Assembly: GCA_029866155.1 (NCBI GenBank)
Contig: JARWZW010000049.1
Coordinates: forward strand, 1 to 64,000
Direction: 5' to 3'
Source: Caulobacter sp.
GTDB lineage: Bacteria > Pseudomonadota > Alphaproteobacteria > Caulobacterales > Caulobacteraceae
Length of the DNA: 64,000 nt
The translations under genes and the position numbers were made by a program. How positions within the stretch are numbered: position 1 is the stretch's first letter; every line of letters begins with the position of its first letter. The notes below the pieces were generated by a model that searched no databases, was not told the DNA's origin, and worked only from the letters and a program-made list of their open reading frames with translations. Shown here in pieces: positions 26,923-34,956 of this stretch.

Positions 26923-28302
26923 ATGTTCGAGTTCGGTCGCGAGATAAGACGCGCCCTTCAGGGGGGCGGCGTCCGTACGCCCCGTGATGGCCTGACTGGC
27001 GGGGATGCAGCCCTGCTGGACCTCCTGGACCTACGAATGCTGCGGTCCGAGGGCCGCGCCGCAGATATCGCCGCGGGCCGGGTCGGCGTGCGTGATCCGG
27101 CTGCCCGGCAACTGGAAGCCGCCAGAATCTGGCGTGAAGTCGCGCGCCGCAGTGGCGACCCGGTGGTCCTCCGGAAGGCGGCGTCCCTTGCCCAGTCCGC
27201 CGCCGCAACCTTTGAACGGGCCCGGCGCGGCCCGGCCACGGCCGCTGCCAAGGTGGAGCAGGCCTATTGCGCGCTTCTGGGCTCGGAACTGTTTGGCGAC
27301 GAGGGACTGGAAGCGGCGGTGGCCGCGACGCTGACCGCCGTCAAGGCTCAATCGGGGCCTGTGGGGGCCCTGGCCCTGGCCGGACTGGCCGGTCTGGCCG
27401 GTCGCCAGGCCCTGCGCTCGGCCGCCCCGTCCGAAGCCCTGGCCGCGGCGGCGCAATTCGACCCGGCCCTGCAACGGCTGACCGCCGCGGGCCGGGACAG
27501 CTCGGGCTACCGCCTGGCCGCAGCCGAGCACCGCGCCGTAAAGGCCGACGTGATGGCGGGCTGCGGCGCCCGCCTGAAGGACCACACCATGGTCGATGCG
27601 GCCCTGGCCGAGCTGAAACTGGCGATCGCATCCGTCGACGCGGACTTCGAGCCGCTGCTTTTCGCGAGGCTGACAGCCCAGTCGGGTTCCATCCGCTCGC
27701 TTCGGGCGGAATTGACCGGCGACGCGGCAGATGCCGCCGGGGCGGTCCAGGGGCTCACCGACGCCCTGGAAGCCCTCGACCGTGATCAGAGCCCGCTGGA
27801 CTGGACGCGGCTTCAGGCCATGCTCGGTCAGGCCCTGAGAATTCTCGGTGAGACGACGGATTCACCCAGGGCTTTCGAACAGGCCCTGCGTTGCTTCGAC
27901 CGGGCCGCCCTGGGCCTCAAGGAACAGCCTGCCCTCGCCCTGCGGGCCGTAGCTGCCAATCAGCGATCGGCCTGCCTGGGAAGGCTGGCCGAGCTGACGG
28001 GCGACCTGGCCGTGCTGGACGCTGCAGAGGCCTCCCTGAAAACTGAATTGCTGGCGGCCCGACCGACGGAAGACCCGATGTCCTGGGCGATCATCCAGCT
28101 AAGCCTTGCCCGCCTCTATGAACTCCGGGGCGAAATCACCGGCCGGTCCAGGGATCGGCTTCAGGCCAGCGCCCTTGCCTATGACGCAGCGCTGGAGGTG
28201 TTCGCCGAGCAGGGCCTGCGATCGCTCACGGACCTGGCCGCCAGCGGCCTTGAGCGTATTCGCTGCCGGTCCGAAGGCCTGCGCCGGTCCTCTGCGACCT
28301 GA
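26923..28302 (+). CDS. Alanine-rich helical-repeat protein of unknown function, TPR-like
   Basis: A 459-aa alanine-rich, all-helical protein without signal peptide. Its spacing of small and aromatic residues resembles degenerate TPR or SEL repeats, for example SWAIIQLSLARLYELRGE and DWTRLQAMLGQALRILGE. The start MFEFGREI was chosen because a purine-rich GACAGGG lies just upstream; an ATG 12 codons earlier is possible. Its stop directly abuts the stop of the convergent DUF2336 gene. The number of repeats is uncertain, and it may be a scaffold. Confidence 0.78.
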   Translation: MFEFGREIRRALQGGGVRTPRDGLTGGDAALLDLLDLRMLRSEGRAADIAAGRVGVRDPAARQLEAARIWREVARRSGDPVVLRKAASLAQSAAATFERARRGPATAAAKVEQAYCALLGSELFGDEGLEAAVAATLTAVKAQSGPVGALALAGLAGLAGRQALRSAAPSEALAAAAQFDPALQRLTAAGRDSSGYRLAAAEHRAVKADVMAGCGARLKDHTMVDAALAELKLAIASVDADFEPLLFARLTAQSGSIRSLRAELTGDAADAAGAVQGLTDALEALDRDQSPLDWTRLQAMLGQALRILGETTDSPRAFEQALRCFDRAALGLKEQPALALRAVAANQRSACLGRLAELTGDLAVLDAAEASLKTELLAARPTEDPMSWAIIQLSLARLYELRGEITGRSRDRLQASALAYDAALEVFAEQGLRSLTDLAASGLERIRCRSEGLRRSSAT

Positions 28303-29400
28303 TCAGGCCGCGACCAGGTCGCTGGATTGACGCCGCATCCGCCAGAAGCGGATCGTGCGCTGGGCGACCTCTTCCGGCAGATCGGCATAAAGCTGGCCAT
28401 ATTCACGGGCCCGGCCCATGGCGTCGGCTTCCCGATCGAGGATCAGGACCGCGAAGGTCAGGAACAGGCTGGCGTCAAAGCCCGCCGCCTTGCAGATAAT
28501 CGCCAGGGCGTCGAGTTCCCGGCGCTCGACGATCCGTCGGGCGGTATGGAAATCGATCCTCGCCAACAGGGCTAGGGATGCGAGAAACCGGGTCGTGCGG
28601 CGATCCCGCAAAAAGGCCGCAAGCGTGCGGGGACCAAGCTCCCCCTTGGCATGAAGCGCCCTGACCTCAGCCTCGGCCACGGCATAGTCGGCCGGAAGGG
28701 CCCCATCCTGGGTGGCCAGCCGCTTGCGGCCGCACTCGAGGGCCTTTTCCAGATCTGCCGGATCGATTTCAGCGTTCCGGGCCAGAATCCGCTCGCGCAG
28801 CCGAGCCTCGGCGACAAAATACATCTCGTTCAACAGGTCAACCGGCAAGCTCCGGCGCTCGATGACCGCTTCCTGCAGACCCGGGCTGGCCACCGCACGA
28901 TCAACGATCCGCTCATGGGCCTCCCGGGACAGGTCAGCGCCATCATTGCGGATCAGCACGGTCAGGGTGGTGTCATCACCGCGCTGGACAATGACGTCAG
29001 AGACCGAAGCCGGCACGTGACTCCGGCCCGAAATCGCCATCAGGTGATCCTGGCCCTGGCTCCGGGCGACATCGAGCAACACTTCATCCGACAGGGCGTT
29101 GGACCGCGACAGCAGAGCGCCGGCCACCGAGATGTCATCATGAACCAACCGGCGGAGCAGACCCGCCGGAGCATCCTCGCGTCGAGCCATCCGTTGGGAA
29201 AGGTCGGCCCGGACGACGGTCTCCATGTCATCCGACAGTTGGGTCAGGATCTGGTCAAACAGCACCATCTCGCCAGGAGCATGGGCGTCCCGCGCAAAGA
29301 AGGCGTCCGTCAGTCCACGCAGAAGTTCGCGGCGGCGCTCGCTCGAGGCCTCCTGGGCCAGGTCGATCAGCTCACGCAAACGGGCAGGATTGGCGCTCAT
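28303..29400 (-). CDS. DUF2336 domain protein (first copy)
   Basis: A 365-aa protein of the alphaproteobacterial DUF2336 family, all-helical with HEAT-like repeats. Typical signatures are LVHDDISVAGALLSRS near residue 85 and the C-terminal FWRMRRQSSD. The function of the family is not established. Its ATG overlaps the stop of the upstream gene for a proline-rich exported protein by four bases, so the two are co-translated. A second family member lies at 43826-45070. Confidence 0.85.
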   Translation of the reverse strand: MSANPARLRELIDLAQEASSERRRELLRGLTDAFFARDAHAPGEMVLFDQILTQLSDDMETVVRADLSQRMARREDAPAGLLRRLVHDDISVAGALLSRSNALSDEVLLDVARSQGQDHLMAISGRSHVPASVSDVIVQRGDDTTLTVLIRNDGADLSREAHERIVDRAVASPGLQEAVIERRSLPVDLLNEMYFVAEARLRERILARNAEIDPADLEKALECGRKRLATQDGALPADYAVAEAEVRALHAKGELGPRTLAAFLRDRRTTRFLASLALLARIDFHTARRIVERRELDALAIICKAAGFDASLFLTFAVLILDREADAMGRAREYGQLYADLPEEVAQRTIRFWRMRRQSSDLVAA

Positions 29401-30047
29401 CGTTTGTCCTTGGGGGCAGGTCGAACGGGTCTTGGGTCCTGGACGGGTTCGTTCTCGGCAGGCTCGGCGTCAGCCCCGGGCTGACCGGTCAGAATGTCGG
29501 GAGACAGAGCAACTTCCGCACGGCCCTTGTAGGCGCTCTGCGGCAACGGGGCCAGAATACGATCGGGCGTCCCGCCAAACTCGCGGGCAACGGAATAGGA
29601 CCGGGCTGAACCGCTGCCATAGCCATAACCATAGCCGGCATCCGGCTTGCTGCTGGCTGGAGGTGGAGCCTGGGCCTTGGGAGCCGAGGGTGGAATCGGC
29701 GTCGGCATGGGGGCGGGCTGAATGATCGGAGCGGGCTGCGGCGGTGGCCTAAGGGTCGCAAACGGCGCTGCAAAACTCTCTGGCGCAGGGTTGAAAGTTC
29801 GGGAGGATGGCGTCGCAGCCAGCGGTCTTGCAGTCGTTACTGCCGGTAGAACCTGCGCGGCGAATTCAGGTGGAGCAGGCTGTACCTTGCCCGGCCAGGT
29901 CAACCGGCTTTGTGCAGGAAGGCCGGCGACTGGATCAGCCCTTACGCCCCTTGTCACCTCGGCAGACCTCACCGCGCCATAGCGGTCCTCCGACGCCAGG
30001 GCGGCGCAGGGCAGGCTGACCAGCAGAAGGACAAGGCGAAGATGCAT
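29397..30047 (-). CDS. Proline-rich exported protein of unknown function
   Basis: A 216-aa product with a clear signal peptide (residues 1-18, ending AALA). The mature part is low-complexity and proline-rich (residues 75-135), followed by a Gly/Tyr run GYGYGYGSGSARSY and a basic C-terminus. Such composition suggests a disordered periplasmic or envelope-spanning protein. It is coupled by a 4-base overlap to the DUF2336 gene, so the two may work together across the inner membrane; this is inference. Confidence 0.75.
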   Translation of the reverse strand: MHLRLVLLLVSLPCAALASEDRYGAVRSAEVTRGVRADPVAGLPAQSRLTWPGKVQPAPPEFAAQVLPAVTTARPLAATPSSRTFNPAPESFAAPFATLRPPPQPAPIIQPAPMPTPIPPSAPKAQAPPPASSKPDAGYGYGYGSGSARSYSVAREFGGTPDRILAPLPQSAYKGRAEVALSPDILTGQPGADAEPAENEPVQDPRPVRPAPKDKR

Positions 30048-30102
30048 GGGTGCTCGAACGGATGGGCGTCCCCATACCTAGCAAAAGCCACTTAACCCTG
30101 CC

Positions 30103-30870
30103 CTAACGCCCCGCCCACCAGGACAGGATCTTTCGCTCCGCCAAGGACACCAGCCCATAGAGCAGGGTCGCCATGGCAGCCAGCGCTACCAGGGCGGCAA
30201 AGACCCGCGCTGTCTGCAGCCGGTTGGCCGACTCGATGATCCGCCAGGCCAGTCCCTGGGCTCCGCCGGACCCTGCGACAAATTCGGCAACCACAGCGCC
30301 GATCACGGCCAGAGCCGTAGCGACCTTGTGACCCTCCACCAGGAACGGCACAGCCGAGGGCAGTCGCAACCGGATGAGTTTCTGCCAGCGACTGGCGCCA
30401 TAGAGATCGAACAGCCGCCCCAGATCGGGATCTGCCGCCCGCAGACCCGCCGCCGCCCCGGAATAGATCGGGAAGAAGGCCACGATCGTCGCCAGGATGG
30501 TGATGGCCCGGCCGGGATGATCCAGACCGGTCCAGATCATGACCAGGGGGGCGATGGCCACGACCGGCGTGACCTGGACCGTGACCGCAATCGGCTGGAC
30601 TGCCTGCTCGATCAGGGGGTTCAGGCCTCCGATCAAGGCCAGCGCGCAGGCGCAGAGACTGGCGATCACCAGAGCCGTCAGGGCCATGGAGAGGGTCGTC
30701 CAGGCGGCGGCCGCCAAGGGCGACCAGTCGCTCGCCAGGCTGGCGGCGATCGCAGAGGGCGCGGGCAGAAGATACACCGGCACGGACATCAGCCGGCAGG
30801 CCAGTTCCCAGCCGACCAGAATGATCGTCACCAGGGTCAGGGGCGCCAGAATCCTCGCAATCCGGTTCAT
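30103..30870 (-). CDS. ABC transporter permease, NitT/TauT type
   Basis: A 255-aa inner-membrane permease with about six transmembrane helices. The EAA-like cytoplasmic loop reads GASRWQKLIRLRLPSAVPF near residue 150, as in SsuC/TauC/ThiX proteins. Its ATG overlaps the ATPase gene stop by four bases. Together with the ATPase and a lipoprotein-like binding protein it forms a complete importer. Substrate candidates from the family are sulfonates, nitrate, riboflavin or a thiamine pyrimidine precursor. Confidence 0.9.
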   Translation of the reverse strand: MNRIARILAPLTLVTIILVGWELACRLMSVPVYLLPAPSAIAASLASDWSPLAAAAWTTLSMALTALVIASLCACALALIGGLNPLIEQAVQPIAVTVQVTPVVAIAPLVMIWTGLDHPGRAITILATIVAFFPIYSGAAAGLRAADPDLGRLFDLYGASRWQKLIRLRLPSAVPFLVEGHKVATALAVIGAVVAEFVAGSGGAQGLAWRIIESANRLQTARVFAALVALAAMATLLYGLVSLAERKILSWWAGR

Positions 30871-31610
30871 GCCGCAGCCTTGAGGCTGGCGGCCAGCAGC
30901 CGGGAAACAGTTTCCACGGTTTCTCGGAAGGCGGCGCTGGTGCGATAGCCCTCAGGCCTCGGCAGGTCGCCCGGCGTCCGGATGTCGCCGACAATCCGTC
31001 CAGGCCCGGGGCTCATGACCAGCACCCTCTGGGCCATATAGACGGCCTCCTCGACATTATGGGTGACGAAGAGGATGGCGGGTCGCGATCTGAACCACAG
31101 GCCCAGCACGTCGTCCGCCAGGGTGCGTCGCGTGATTTCATCAAGGGCCGCAAAAGGCTCATCCAACAGCAGCAGCCGGGGATCGGTGGCCAGGGCCCGG
31201 GCCAGGGACACCCGCATGGCCATGCCGCCAGACAGCTGCGCCGGCCTGGCGCCCGCCGCCCCTTTCAGCCCGACCTGGGCAAGGCAGTCCTCGGCCCGCT
31301 GTCGGGCCGCCTCTCCGCTCAGTCCCGACAACTTCAAGGGAAGGGCGACATTGTCCAGGGCGGTCAGCCAGGGCGCAAGGGTCGGGGCCTGGAAAACAAG
31401 CGAGGTCTGGCCCTTTCCGATCGATCGCTCAACACTGCCGGCGCAAGGCTGTTCAAGTCCCGCCAGCAGGCGCATGGCGGTAGATTTTCCGCAGCCGGAT
31501 GGACCGACCAGGGCGACCACCTCTTCGGCCGCAAGGGTCAGATCGATCGGTCCCAGGGCCGGACCGCGACTATAGTCCACCCGGACGGAACGAAGCTCGG
31601 CGATCATCAT
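30867..31610 (-). CDS. ABC transporter ATP-binding protein, NitT/TauT type
   Basis: A 247-aa ATPase with Walker A GPSGCGKST (near residue 38), signature LSGGMAMRVSLARA, Walker B LLLLDEPFAALD and the switch histidine in FVTHNVEEAV. It is the middle gene of the importer operon, 12 bases after the binding-protein gene and overlapping the permease by four bases. All motifs are intact. Confidence 0.92.
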   Translation of the reverse strand: MMIAELRSVRVDYSRGPALGPIDLTLAAEEVVALVGPSGCGKSTAMRLLAGLEQPCAGSVERSIGKGQTSLVFQAPTLAPWLTALDNVALPLKLSGLSGEAARQRAEDCLAQVGLKGAAGARPAQLSGGMAMRVSLARALATDPRLLLLDEPFAALDEITRRTLADDVLGLWFRSRPAILFVTHNVEEAVYMAQRVLVMSPGPGRIVGDIRTPGDLPRPEGYRTSAAFRETVETVSRLLAASLKAAA

Positions 31611-31622
31611 CGGCGCGGAATC

Positions 31623-32612
31623 TCAGCCCTTGAGAAAATCGAGCGAATAGGCCCGGCGATAGTCCAGACCCTTGTCATAAATCCCCTGATCAGAGGCGAC
31701 CTTGAAGAAGTCGGCCCAGCGCTGGTCAGTCATCGCGCCGATGCCGAGCTTGTCCGAGTCGCCGCTTTCAACGATGCCATACTGGTTCATCATGGTCCGG
31801 GCATGGGCCAGAAGTTCCGGGGTCATTTCCGGATTATCCTTCAGGATCAGGGCGTCGCCGGCGGCCGCATCCCCCTTCAGATAGGATTTCCAGCCCACCG
31901 CCGTAGCCTGGATGAAGGCCCTGACCGCTTCCGGCTTGCTGGCCAGCAATGCGTCTGTCGCCAGAAGCATGGTCGCATAGCCGGGGTAGCCCTCATCGGC
32001 CAGCAGGAAGACCGCAGGCTTGATGCCGGCTTCCTTTTCGATCGTGTAGGGCTCGCTGGAGAGATAGCCCTGCTGGACCGAGCGTTTGTCCGCCAGGAAG
32101 GGCGCTGAACTGTAGTTGTAGCTGCGCAGCTGGCCGTCGTTGAATCCGTACTTGGCCTTCAGCCAGACCCAGAAGGCCTCGCGCGACGCCGAGGCCAGCA
32201 GGATCGGCCGACCCTTCATGTCGGCGATCGAACGCACGCCCTGATCGGGATGGGCTAACAGGACCTGCGGATCCTTCTGCATGAAGGCGGCGACGGCCTT
32301 CACCGGAATGCCCTCCTTGGCCAGGTTCAGGACGATGAAGCTGTTGGATCCCATCCCCAGTTCGATGGCGCCGGCAGCGAGGAGCTGGGGCACATTGACC
32401 CCGGGACCACCCTGCAGAATTTCCACATCCAGGCCGCGCTTCTGATACTCGCCTGTCGCCAGCGCCTGATAGAAGCCGCCCTGCTCGGCCTGGGCTTTCC
32501 AGTCAGTGGCGAACCGGATTCGGGTTCGGCCTTCGGGTTCCTTGGCCTTTGGGGCGCAGGCGGCGGCCAAGGCGACCAGGCCGGCCGAAAGGACAAAGCG
32601 GCGATTGGTCAT
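31623..32612 (-). CDS. ABC transporter substrate-binding protein, NMT1/ThiY-like
   Basis: A 329-aa binding protein. The N-terminus has the twin-arginine-like NRRFVL and a lipobox-like LAAAC (Cys 19), suggesting a membrane-anchored lipoprotein. ATDWKAQAEQGGFYQALATG near residue 33 and KRGLDVEILQGGPGV are typical of the NMT1/THI5-like family, which binds thiamine precursors, riboflavin, nitrate or sulfonates. The start was chosen because AGGAGGGG lies directly upstream. No TPP riboswitch is visible ahead of it, so thiamine-related uptake is not supported by regulation. Confidence 0.88.
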   Translation of the reverse strand: MTNRRFVLSAGLVALAAACAPKAKEPEGRTRIRFATDWKAQAEQGGFYQALATGEYQKRGLDVEILQGGPGVNVPQLLAAGAIELGMGSNSFIVLNLAKEGIPVKAVAAFMQKDPQVLLAHPDQGVRSIADMKGRPILLASASREAFWVWLKAKYGFNDGQLRSYNYSSAPFLADKRSVQQGYLSSEPYTIEKEAGIKPAVFLLADEGYPGYATMLLATDALLASKPEAVRAFIQATAVGWKSYLKGDAAAGDALILKDNPEMTPELLAHARTMMNQYGIVESGDSDKLGIGAMTDQRWADFFKVASDQGIYDKGLDYRRAYSLDFLKG

Positions 32613-33087
32613 GGACCCCTCCTGAAACAGGGGTATGAGGGTAGGCCGCCGGGTCGCCGACGCCAAGGCTGGGGACCCGTCAAATTTGCGGTTGCGCCAA
32701 ATCGGCGGGCGGGTGCTACGTCCGGTTCACCGGCAGCATCACCCTCCCATCGGGGACCACGAGCGTCCTGGTGGCCCAAAGCTCTGGAGGGACGGCCTGC
32801 AGGACGGGTCCCGCGGCCCTTTCCGTCCGGTACCAAGGGGATTTCCGCTTGTCTCCCTGCAGCCCCTGCGCCCTGAGCCTTCCGCTCGCCCGGCCTTCCG
32901 GAGGCCCGCCTCGCCTGCGCCGCAGTTTCTTGTGGGCGACCGGAGGGTGCGGCCGGATTGCCCTGCGGCAATCCGCTGGGCGGGCCCCCTACCGGAGAGT
33001 TTATGGAAAACCGCTGTGTCGTTGGTGGACAGGCTGTGGATCGCCTCTGGCCCAGAATTGAAATCAAGGTCCTGGACCTGCCCACTG
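32613..33087. other. Gene-free 475-base interval with strong hairpins; candidate structured RNA or eroded gene
   Basis: No convincing protein gene lies here. It contains several inverted repeats: 32711-32744 (GGGTGCT...AGCATCACCC around CCGGttcaCCGG), 32889-32907 and a perfect 9-bp stem at 32954-32975 (CGGATTGCC ctgc GGCAATCCG). On the minus strand a frame without a start codon runs through most of it and ends in a peptide reading VVPDGRVMLPVNRT. I compared it by eye with rnpB, tmRNA, SRP RNA, TPP and cobalamin riboswitches and found no match. It may encode an uncatalogued ncRNA; the strand is unknown. Confidence 0.4.
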
Positions 33088-34896
33088 CTATTGCGCAGCC
33101 AGCTGTTCCCGCTTCTCTTCAAGGGCCAGCCATTCGTCCTCGCAGCGCGCCAGTTCAGCCCGGCGATCGCCAAGCGTCTTCATGGTCCGGTCGAAGGTGG
33201 CGACATCACGGGCGTACAGTCCGGGATCGGCCAGCACAGCCTCAATCCGGGTGATCTCTGCCGGCAGGGAGGCAACCAGCCCTTCCAGTTCTTCCAGTCG
33301 GCGCTGATCCTTGTACGTCAGTTTCGCAAGCTTCTTCACCGGCGCTGCGGGCCGGGGCTCGACCGCCCGTGACGGAGAGACCGCATCGGCGACAAGGGGC
33401 CCTGTCGCTGAAAAGAACCCCGGGTTCTGGGTCATGAAGTCGGACCAGCCGCCCGGGGTTTCCACCACCCCGCCCCGTCCATCCAGCCCGATCGTCGAAC
33501 TGGCCAGCCGGTCGATGAAATCGCGATCATGGCTGACCAGCAGCAATGTGCCGACATAGGCGGCCAGCAAATCCTCGAGCAGATCCAGGGTTTCCATATC
33601 CAGGTCGTTGGTCGGCTCGTCCAGGACCAGAAGATTGGCGGGCGTTGCCAGGGCCCGGGCCAGCAGCAGCCGAGCCCGCTCGCCGCCCGACAGGGTCGAG
33701 ACCGGCTGGCGCAGCTGGCTGTCCCGGAACAGGAAGTCCTTGGCATAGCCGGCGATATGCCGGGGCTGGCCGCCGACCATAACCTGGTCGCCGCCGCCCG
33801 GCGCCAGCGCCTCCCAGAGGGTGGCGTTGATGTCGAGATCGGCCCGGGCCTGGTCGATATAGGCGATCTGCAGGTTGGTCCCGAGGACCACCTCGCCCGC
33901 GTCGGGGGCGATCTGGCCCAGCAACAGCTTGACCAGGGTGGTCTTGCCTGCGCCGTTGGGACCGACGATGGCGATCCGGTCGCCCCGTTGGATTCGCGTC
34001 GAGAACCCCTGGACCAGCACCTTGTCGCCGAAGGCTTTGCTGAGGCCCTTGGCCTCGGCCACCCGCTTGCCGGAGGTGCTGGCGACGCTCATGTCCATAG
34101 AGAGCGACTTGCGGGAATCCCGCATGGCCGTCGCCTTCTCTTCGCGCATGGAAACCAGTCGCCGACGCCGTCCTTCATTGCGCGCGCGCCGCGCGGTCAC
34201 GCCCCGCTGCATCCAGTGCTCTTCCCGCACCAGGGCGGCGTTCAGGCGCCGCATTTCCTCGGACTCGGCCTCCAGCTGCCGGTCAGCCCAGTCGTCAAAA
34301 TGGGCAAACCCCTTGTCCAGCCGGCGGACCCGGCGGCTTTCGAGCCAGAAGCAGCGGTTGGTGGTGCGCTCCAGGAACGCCCGATCGTGGCTGACGATCA
34401 GGGCAGCTCCGCGACTGCTGCGCAACATCCGTTCCAGGGTCTCGATCGCCAGGATGTCCAGGTGGTTGGTCGGCTCGTCCAGCAACATCACATCCGGCGC
34501 TTCGGCGAACATCCGGGCCAGGGCGGCGCGCCGGATTTCACCGCCCGATAGACCGCTGGTCCCTCTTTGCGGATCCAGGCCCAGTTCCTCCAGCGTCGCC
34601 TCGGCCTCGTGCGGAAGGGCGCCACCGGTGGTCGCATAGGCCAGCAGGGTCTCGCCCTCGATACGGGGCTCCTGGGGCACGACGCTGATGCGGGCCGCCG
34701 GAGAGGCAAAGCGTTCGCCGGCGTCGGCGGCGATCTGGCCGGTCAGCAACCGCATCAGGGTCGACTTGCCGGCTCCGTTTCGGCCAACCAGGCAGGCGCG
34801 CGCGCCCGGCTCCAGCGCGAGATCGGCGCCGTCGAACAGGGTGGAGGCGCCGTCGACGAGACGGACATCCTTGAGGGCAAGAATGGGAGGACGCAT
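33088..34896 (-). CDS. uup: ABC-F family ATPase, Uup-like
   Basis: A 602-aa soluble protein with two ABC domains: Walker A motifs GRNGAGKST (near 40) and GPNGAGKTT (near 315), and signatures LSGGE in both. The inter-domain linker is rich in Arg and Glu. The C-terminal region (from about 520, KKLAKLTYKDQRRLEELEG) forms the coiled-coil extension typical of Uup. ABC-F proteins of this type act on ribosomes or branched DNA intermediates rather than in transport. The Uup label rests on the C-terminal extension; EttA-like function is less likely. Confidence 0.88.
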   Translation of the reverse strand: MRPPILALKDVRLVDGASTLFDGADLALEPGARACLVGRNGAGKSTLMRLLTGQIAADAGERFASPAARISVVPQEPRIEGETLLAYATTGGALPHEAEATLEELGLDPQRGTSGLSGGEIRRAALARMFAEAPDVMLLDEPTNHLDILAIETLERMLRSSRGAALIVSHDRAFLERTTNRCFWLESRRVRRLDKGFAHFDDWADRQLEAESEEMRRLNAALVREEHWMQRGVTARRARNEGRRRRLVSMREEKATAMRDSRKSLSMDMSVASTSGKRVAEAKGLSKAFGDKVLVQGFSTRIQRGDRIAIVGPNGAGKTTLVKLLLGQIAPDAGEVVLGTNLQIAYIDQARADLDINATLWEALAPGGGDQVMVGGQPRHIAGYAKDFLFRDSQLRQPVSTLSGGERARLLLARALATPANLLVLDEPTNDLDMETLDLLEDLLAAYVGTLLLVSHDRDFIDRLASSTIGLDGRGGVVETPGGWSDFMTQNPGFFSATGPLVADAVSPSRAVEPRPAAPVKKLAKLTYKDQRRLEELEGLVASLPAEITRIEAVLADPGLYARDVATFDRTMKTLGDRRAELARCEDEWLALEEKREQLAAQ

Positions 34897-34956
34897 GGGG
34901 AGGCAGTGAGTAGCTGTATGTAGCGGTCAGGTCGAGGCCTGTCGGTCGCTGTCGAC

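Noticed and set aside
32613-32720. TPP riboswitch ahead of the NMT1-like binding protein
   Set aside because: No CUGAGA or ACCUGAUCUGG-like core elements on the minus strand between the start codon and 32720.
32711-32744. ACGTCCGGTTC resembling domain V of a group II intron
   Set aside because: The opposite strand of the domain V stem (GAGCCG...) is missing and there is no maturase gene; the similarity is probably chance.
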